Below are positions 58,942-64,000 of a stretch of DNA of 64,000 nt, in pieces. The position numbers and the translations under genes were made by a program. Origin of the DNA: UBA1351 sp965140555 (lineage in GTDB: Bacteria > Bacillota > Clostridia > Lachnospirales > Vallitaleaceae); contig OZ223259.1 of NCBI GenBank assembly GCA_965140555.1, forward strand, positions 1,488,001 to 1,552,000, read 5' to 3'. Below the pieces are notes generated by a model. The model had not been told where the DNA came from, made no database searches, and worked only from the letters and a program-made list of their open reading frames with translations. Within the stretch, counting starts at the first letter, position 1. Each line of letters starts with the position of its first letter.

Positions 58942-60831
58942 ATGAGTGTAGAAAAAGGAAGTTTATCCATTCACAGTGAGAATATTTTCCCGATTATTAA
59001 AAAATGGCTCTATTCTGATCACGATATTTTTATTCGCGAGCTTATTTCCAATGCCAGCGATGCTATGACTAAATTAAAGAAACTGGACGGTATGGGTGAA
59101 TACACATTACCTGAAAGCACAGAATTCCAAGTGGATGTCATCGTTGATGCCAAAGCAAAAACAATTACAATTCGTGATACTGGTATCGGTATGACTGACG
59201 AAGAAGTCAAGAAGTATATTAATCAAATCGCCTTTTCCGGCGCTGAAGATTTCTTGAATACTTACAAAGATAAAGAGAACAAAGATCAAATCATCGGACA
59301 CTTTGGTTTAGGTTTTTATTCTGCATTTATGGTAGCTGAGACAGTAGAAATACATTCTCTCTCCTATAAAGAAGGTGCCACACCTATCCATTGGAAATGT
59401 GATGGCGGTACAGAATTCGAATTAGAAGAAGGTACAAAAAGCGAACGTGGTACAGACATCATCCTTCATATCAGCGAAGACGGCAATGATTTCTTGAACA
59501 CATGGACATTACGTACGACAATTGAAAAATACTGTTCCTTCATGCCATACCCAATCTTCTTAACTGATGTGAACGAAGAGCCTGAAAAAGATGAAGAAGG
59601 TAATGTTATTGTGAAAGAGCCAAAAGCTCTAAACAATCCAACACCTCTTTATTTGAAAAAGGCAAGCGAATGTACCGATGAAGAATACAAAGAGTTCTAT
59701 AGAAAGACCTTTATGGATTTCAAAGAACCTCTTTTCTGGATTCATTTGAATATGGATTATCCATTCCGATTAAAAGGTATCCTTTACTTCCCACGTCTAG
59801 GTAACGAGTTTGACAACATGGAAGGTCAAATCAAGCTTTTCAATAGCCAAGTTTTCATTGCGGATAACATCAAAGAAGTTATCCCTGAGTTCTTACTACT
59901 ATTAAAAGGTGTCATTGACTGTCCGGATCTTCCATTAAATGTATCCCGTAGTTTCCTTCAAAATGACGGCTTTGTTAAGAAAATCAGCGACTACATTTCG
60001 AAAAAAGTGGCTGACAAACTTAACAGCTTGTATAAAAAGGACCGTGAATCCTACGAAAAATATTGGAGTGATATCCACCCATTCATTAAATTCGGTTGCC
60101 TGAGAGATGAAAAATTCTACGAAAAAATGAATGATGTCATTCTCTACAAAACGATTAATAATAAATTTACAACCTTGCCGGAATATTTAGAAGACAATAA
60201 AGAAAACTTTGAAAATAAAGTCTATTATGTAACAGATGACGTGGTTCAATCCCAATATGTGAATATGTTCAAGTCTCATGGCATGGATGCCGTTTATATG
60301 AATCATTCCATCGACCAACCTTTTATCTCACATATGGAAATGAAAAATCCTGATGTTAAATTTGCACGTATTGATGCCGACTTAACCGATACCTTAAAAG
60401 GTACTGATTCAGATTCCGAAGAAGACACAAAGGCACTTCAAGAAAATCTGACAGAAGTCTTCAAAAAAGCTCTTAACAATGAGTCCCTCAGCGTTCAAGT
60501 AGAACCGTTAAAGAGCGAAGATATCTCCGCTATGATTCTATTATCTGAAGAATCTCGCCGTATGCAAGATATGACTAAAATGTATGGTATGATGGGTATG
60601 GGCATGGGTGATATGGCAATGCCTGCCGATGAAACACTTGTACTAAACAAGAATAATGACTTAGTTCAATTCATCGTTCGCAATAAAGACGACGAAAGCA
60701 AATCCGAAGATGTGAAGCTTTTCTGTGAACAACTTTATGATTTGGCTCTTATCAGTCACAAACCGTTAACACCGGAAAAAATGACAGCCTTCATTAAACG
60801 TAGCAATGCCATTCTAGGTAAACTTATATAA
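58942..60831 (+). CDS. htpG: chaperone HtpG, Hsp90 family (629 aa)
   Basis: The N-terminal GHKL ATPase has ELISNASDAMTKLKK, the DTGIGMTDEEVKKYINQIAF lid and GHFGLGFYSAFMVA. The middle domain has the catalytic-loop Arg in PLNVSRSFLQND. The C-terminal dimerisation domain ends MTAFIKRSNAILGKLI. It is full length, with AAGGAGG before the ATG. The CIRCE element indicates heat-shock control by HrcA. Confidence 0.95.
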   Translation: MSVEKGSLSIHSENIFPIIKKWLYSDHDIFIRELISNASDAMTKLKKLDGMGEYTLPESTEFQVDVIVDAKAKTITIRDTGIGMTDEEVKKYINQIAFSGAEDFLNTYKDKENKDQIIGHFGLGFYSAFMVAETVEIHSLSYKEGATPIHWKCDGGTEFELEEGTKSERGTDIILHISEDGNDFLNTWTLRTTIEKYCSFMPYPIFLTDVNEEPEKDEEGNVIVKEPKALNNPTPLYLKKASECTDEEYKEFYRKTFMDFKEPLFWIHLNMDYPFRLKGILYFPRLGNEFDNMEGQIKLFNSQVFIADNIKEVIPEFLLLLKGVIDCPDLPLNVSRSFLQNDGFVKKISDYISKKVADKLNSLYKKDRESYEKYWSDIHPFIKFGCLRDEKFYEKMNDVILYKTINNKFTTLPEYLEDNKENFENKVYYVTDDVVQSQYVNMFKSHGMDAVYMNHSIDQPFISHMEMKNPDVKFARIDADLTDTLKGTDSDSEEDTKALQENLTEVFKKALNNESLSVQVEPLKSEDISAMILLSEESRRMQDMTKMYGMMGMGMGDMAMPADETLVLNKNNDLVQFIVRNKDDESKSEDVKLFCEQLYDLALISHKPLTPEKMTAFIKRSNAILGKLI

Positions 60832-60846
60832 ATTTACTGTGTCAAG

Positions 60847-60880
60847 AAAAGGGTGCCCTCTTAAGAGGGCACCCTTTTTT
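60847..60880 (+). terminator. terminator of htpG
   Basis: AAAAGGGTGCCCTC-TTAA-GAGGGCACCCTTTTTT, a perfect 14-bp stem with a U tract. It also serves the convergent side. Confidence 0.9.
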
Positions 60881-60920
60881 ATAATAATAGGATATTTACA
60901 TGCTCTGTGTAATTATAGGA

Positions 60921-61130
60921 TTATAAGCGCTTTTTAACTTCTTCTACCCAGTCATCAATTTCTTTCTCGACTTCATCTTTTTCCTTGCCATATTTTTCCT
61001 TTAAAACACCGGCAAGCTTTTCACGTTGACCGTCAATTTGGTCGATTTCGTCATCTGTCAAATCTCCCCAGTGGGATTTAAGATCACCTTTCACTTGTTC
61101 CCATTTTCCTTCAATAATTTCTTTGTTCAT
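60921..61130 (-). CDS. CsbD-family stress protein (69 aa)
   Basis: IEGKWEQVKGDLKSHWGDLT near the start and an all-helical charged remainder match CsbD, a small stress-induced protein of unknown action. GAAGGAGG precedes the ATG. It lies next to the YdaT-like gene, another general-stress type protein. Confidence 0.9.
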   Translation of the reverse strand: MNKEIIEGKWEQVKGDLKSHWGDLTDDEIDQIDGQREKLAGVLKEKYGKEKDEVEKEIDDWVEEVKKRL

Positions 61131-61199
61131 ACAATTCCTCCTTCATTCTTTTGTTGACTCTATTCTCTCTATGTTCTATACTAACCATCTTCAAAATGG

Positions 61200-61568
61200 C
61201 TAATAAATATCCTGGAACTTGCCTTCCCGATCATGAATTGCTGTCTTCATTTTATGCGTGGAAGACAAGTCCTTTATTTTATCCATCGCTTCGTCTTTCG
61301 TATCAAAAACAAAGCTAGGTTGTTTCGCTTTCTCACGTACAATCGCCCATCCATCATCATGAGGTACTAAATGATGCGTCACTTCCGAACTTATTAAGTC
61401 GCCACGACTGTTGGCCCACTTTTTCGCTCTGGAAATGGCAATAGGGATAGCACGACCATCTTCATATCCTTCGTCAACCAATGCATTTGCCATCTCAATC
61501 GCTTTATCTCGCGTATGTTCCGGCAAGTTGGTCATCGACGCAGGAAAATCTTTTCTGGTCCATGGCAT
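61200..61568 (-). CDS. YdaT-like protein with C-terminal DUF2188-like domain (122 aa)
   Basis: The N-terminal half, MPWTRKDFPASMTNLPEHTR with AISRAKKWANSRG, resembles ChaB/YdaT-type small proteins. The C-terminal half, HLVPHDDGWAIVREKAKQPS and FDTKDEAMDKIKDL, matches the DUF2188 fold. I chose the ATG at 61568 because GGAGG lies eight bases upstream. The role is unknown; in Bacillus, YdaT belongs to the general stress response. Confidence 0.8.
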   Translation of the reverse strand: MPWTRKDFPASMTNLPEHTRDKAIEMANALVDEGYEDGRAIPIAISRAKKWANSRGDLISSEVTHHLVPHDDGWAIVREKAKQPSFVFDTKDEAMDKIKDLSSTHKMKTAIHDREGKFQDIY

Positions 61569-61745
61569 ATCAGCCACCTCCTTGTACTTGGTACGATAGT
61601 AACTGCTTGTTCAACTGTTAAGGTTCCAAATGACACAATAGTTGTCATAAATCGAGTTCAATAATTTCAGATTCTTATTATCAAGTAATAATAATTATCT
61701 TATATTAATTCTATCATATGCACGCCCATTTGTCAAAAATCCCTT

Positions 61746-62669
61746 CTAAAAATTCTCACTTTGACGATGAATATAACCCCGAATATCCTTCGCAAGTTTA
61801 ATCGATGCTTCAATTTCTGCTTTGCGAATACTGACGCTTTCCACGTTACATCCGATGGGAACCCCCAATTCCAATGCATATGCGGACAACTCCCCAAAAA
61901 AGGCTTCAATAAGATTGAGCGATTGCGCTAACATATCCGGTGCCTTTCGTAAATCGTCTTCTACCCATGCAGGTACACGAATTCCCAACCACTTAATAAA
62001 ATTCAACGTTTTCTCCGACCCACATGGTGTTAATGTAAAGATAATAGGGCAAATAGGCAAATTATTCTCTGTAAAATAGCGTTTGTAATCCCTAAGAAAT
62101 GCTTTACTAATCGATGGGTCATACACGCATTGAGAAACAAAGAAAGATACGCCTTGTTCCATTTTACGGGCCATTCGTTCCGGTTCATTGCGACACTCCA
62201 AATGTCTCTCAGGAATCGTTACAGCTCCAAGTAATGGTGGATTTTCAAGTGAGGAACGTAAGGTATATGCTTCTGTAAGTGACATATGAATATCTTGGTC
62301 ACTACTTGCCGTTCCGACAAAAACCGTATAGTCATCAACTTCTGAGTCCATCCATTCTGCAAAGTCCTTTTTCGGATAATTTCCTACACAGCGATAGACA
62401 ATTTTCGGAACTTCTAAATCTTTTAAGTAATAATTCGCATAGTGACTCGGATCAACTGTTTTGATAAATTCGAAAGTTCTCTCTTCTTCTGTTCTGTCAC
62501 TTTCATCTTGGATGTCATATATAATCAGTGCATCTATGTCAAGTTGTCGAATGCGTTCGATTTGTCGATTGGCAATCTGTTGTATCTTCTCATCGCTATT
62601 TGTTGCTTTCGGTGGAGTTATTCCATAAGTCAATATACCGAAGGTCTTATTTACTATTTTTTCACGCAT
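61746..62669 (-). CDS. methylenetetrahydrofolate reductase, MetF family (307 aa)
   Basis: A TIM-barrel flavoprotein. DALIIYDIQDESDRTEEERT near residue 45 and GVSFFVSQCVYDPSISKAFL (FAD/folate site) are conserved, as is LPICPIIFTLTPCGSEKTLN. It reduces methylene- to methyl-THF for methionine synthesis. The gene is divergent from the MetH-type gene, whose product uses methyl-THF. I chose the ATG at 62669 because AAGGAAGG lies upstream. The sequence is somewhat divergent from enterobacterial MetF. Confidence 0.8.
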   Translation of the reverse strand: MREKIVNKTFGILTYGITPPKATNSDEKIQQIANRQIERIRQLDIDALIIYDIQDESDRTEEERTFEFIKTVDPSHYANYYLKDLEVPKIVYRCVGNYPKKDFAEWMDSEVDDYTVFVGTASSDQDIHMSLTEAYTLRSSLENPPLLGAVTIPERHLECRNEPERMARKMEQGVSFFVSQCVYDPSISKAFLRDYKRYFTENNLPICPIIFTLTPCGSEKTLNFIKWLGIRVPAWVEDDLRKAPDMLAQSLNLIEAFFGELSAYALELGVPIGCNVESVSIRKAEIEASIKLAKDIRGYIHRQSENF

Positions 62670-62760
62670 ATGGCACCTTCCTTGATGAATAAATTTTCTT
62701 ACATTATAATATAGATACATTTATATGGAAAGGAAATTTTGCAAATAACACGTTAAAGTG

Positions 62761-62789
62761 TTGCCACAAAGGCCCTTTTCCTATATGAT
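62761..62789 (+). promoter_or_regulatory. sigma-A promoter of the metH-type gene
   Basis: TTGCCA (62761-62766) and TATGAT (62784-62789) are separated by 17 bp. A small palindrome, AACAC-GTTAAA-GTGTT, overlaps or precedes the -35. Only about 45 nt lie between the promoter and the start codon, too few for a SAM riboswitch. Confidence 0.6.
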
Positions 62790-62834
62790 TAGAGCAGTAT
62801 ATTGACGGTTACGTCCATTAAAGGAGGATGACAC

Positions 62835-64000
62835 ATGCATCAAATTATCGACGGATTGGAAAAACGCATACTTATTCTAGACGGTGCTATGGGAACCCAA
62901 ATTCAATCCTACGCATTGACCGAGGAAGATTACAAAGGACAGCCATTCATTGATCATCCAACTCCCTTGAAAGGAAATAATGATTTATTAGTCTTAAGCC
63001 AACCCGGCATTATTAAGGAAATTCATGAAAATTATCTGAAAGCCGGCGCGGATTTAATCGAAACCAACACCTTCAATGCAACATCTATTTCCCAATCAGA
63101 TTATAATACACAACATCTAGCCTACCGGATTAACTATGAAGGTGCCAAATTGGCTCGTGAAGCAGCTGATTACTACACCCGTTTGACACCGGATAAACCT
63201 CGCTATGTCATAGGTACCATGGGCCCTACCAATAAGACGCTCTCCATGTCACCGGATGTTGAAAACCCAGGCTTTCGAAGTGTGAATTTTGATGAAGTCT
63301 TTGATGCCTATGTAGAGCAAATTAACGGTCTTATCGATGGTGGCAGTGATTTATTACTCATAGAAACGATCTTTGATACACATAATGCTCGTGCCGCATT
63401 GATGGCATGTGAATCTGTCTTTCACGATAAAGGAATCACCCTTCCTATTATGCTATCTGTAACGTTAACGGATAAAAGCGGTCGGACCTTATCCGGGCAA
63501 ACGCTCAGGGCTTTTTGTGCGTCTCTAGAAAGTGACTATATTCTAAGTGTCGGACTTAACTGTGCCTTTGGTGCCAAAGATCTCATTCCTTATGTAAAAG
63601 AACTTGCCAAAATGAGCCCTCACTATATTAGTGTCCATCCTAATGCCGGTTTACCAAACCAACTCGGTGAATATGATGAACTTCCTCATGAGACAGCTGC
63701 CCTATTAGAAGAATTAGCCATTGATGGTGCTCTTAATATTGTCGGCGGTTGTTGTGGTACAACACCTGCTCATATTGAAGCTATTGCCAAAATGATGGCT
63801 ACCTATAAACCACATCAGCGTTCTCCCTACCACCATGATACTGTCGTCGCAGGCTTAGAAGCCCTTACTATAAGTAAAGCCATTAACTTTGTTAATATCG
63901 GAGAACGAACAAATGTCGCCGGTTCAAGAAAATTCGCACGTCTTATTCGTGAGAAAAAATATGATGAAGCCTTGGCTATTGCTGCGTCTCAAGTGGAGAA
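62835..64000 (+). CDS. metH: methionine synthase MetH, N-terminal part (partial)
   Basis: The gene runs off the window after 388 codons. It starts ILILDGAMGTQIQSYALTEE and contains the homocysteine-binding zinc ligands in VGLNCAFGAKDL and IVGGCCGTTPAH. The folate-domain start FVNIGERTNVAGSRKFARLI follows at about residue 355. This order (homocysteine domain, then pterin domain) is cobalamin-dependent MetH. AAGGAGG precedes the ATG. It is divergent from the MetF gene, which supplies its methyl donor. Confidence 0.9.
   Translation, partial: MHQIIDGLEKRILILDGAMGTQIQSYALTEEDYKGQPFIDHPTPLKGNNDLLVLSQPGIIKEIHENYLKAGADLIETNTFNATSISQSDYNTQHLAYRINYEGAKLAREAADYYTRLTPDKPRYVIGTMGPTNKTLSMSPDVENPGFRSVNFDEVFDAYVEQINGLIDGGSDLLLIETIFDTHNARAALMACESVFHDKGITLPIMLSVTLTDKSGRTLSGQTLRAFCASLESDYILSVGLNCAFGAKDLIPYVKELAKMSPHYISVHPNAGLPNQLGEYDELPHETAALLEELAIDGALNIVGGCCGTTPAHIEAIAKMMATYKPHQRSPYHHDTVVAGLEALTISKAINFVNIGERTNVAGSRKFARLIREKKYDEALAIAASQVE

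Noticed and set aside
1..64000. tRNA, rRNA or CRISPR arrays
   Set aside because: No cloverleaf with CCA-type ends, no rRNA-like block and no regularly spaced repeats were found by reading both strands.

Overview
The window looks like a chromosomal segment of a low-GC, Gram-positive clostridium, probably Lachnospirales or a close relative. The signs are AAGGAGG-type ribosome binding sites almost throughout, sigma-A promoters, a CIRCE/HrcA operator, a DUF1836 protein, a DUF5721-like protein, a TSCPD protein of the TIGR03905 type, a YerC/TrpR-like repressor and AgrA/AgrC-like signalling. The organism assignment is inference. No rRNA, tRNA or CRISPR array was seen.

Layout. (1) 1-11 kb, mostly minus strand and mostly housekeeping: the end of an ABC exporter pair with a lipoprotein and a LytTR/GHKL two-component system, then a TSCPD protein, a trigger-factor-like protein, a cysteine desulfidase-like enzyme, an M16 peptidase and a thioredoxin-reductase-like flavoprotein. 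(2) 11-48 kb, an accessory island of efflux and detoxification modules: MarR+MATE, AraC-GNAT+MATE, TetR+MATE, TetR beside oleate hydratase, MarR+SDR, TetR with a flavoprotein/hydrolase operon, Lrp+LysE, and an MFS pump next to a MerR-methyltransferase fusion. Between them lie decayed pieces: a complete IS1634-like element with target duplication, a dead IS256-like element, a DDE transposase fragment, a recombinase fragment, a 119-bp MITE, an acetyltransferase remnant, a frameshifted phosphatase and three copies of one iron-sulfur flavoprotein gene. (3) 48.5-64 kb, core again: RlmD, an acidic membrane protein, PcrA, DUF1836, YerC, a PHP phosphatase, a split LysO exporter, DegV, an M18 aminopeptidase, DUF5721, HtpG, CsbD, a YdaT-like protein, MetF and the first part of MetH.

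How it works together. Most of the island consists of small regulator-plus-pump or regulator-plus-reductase units, and several regulators can be tied to targets by DNA motifs. A 15-bp GTATAG-N3-CTAWAC-like motif sits at both MarR genes and both of their presumed targets. A TGAATGA/TCATTCA palindrome lies at a TetR gene and its MATE gene. A homologous promoter block with a 9-bp inverted repeat precedes another tetR and the flavoprotein/hydrolase operon. Two promoters have the 19-bp spacer typical of MerR activation.

The most unusual items are a ribosome-type attenuator ahead of a methyltransferase gene (15.1-15.4 kb), the MerR/zinc-ribbon/methyltransferase fusion with its MFS partner (45.5-48.2 kb), the tandem-like flavoprotein duplication abutting a dead IS256 (38.1-42.3 kb), and a CIRCE element that doubles as the 3' end and probable terminator of the gene before htpG. 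All functional statements come from reading the sequence. No database search was possible.
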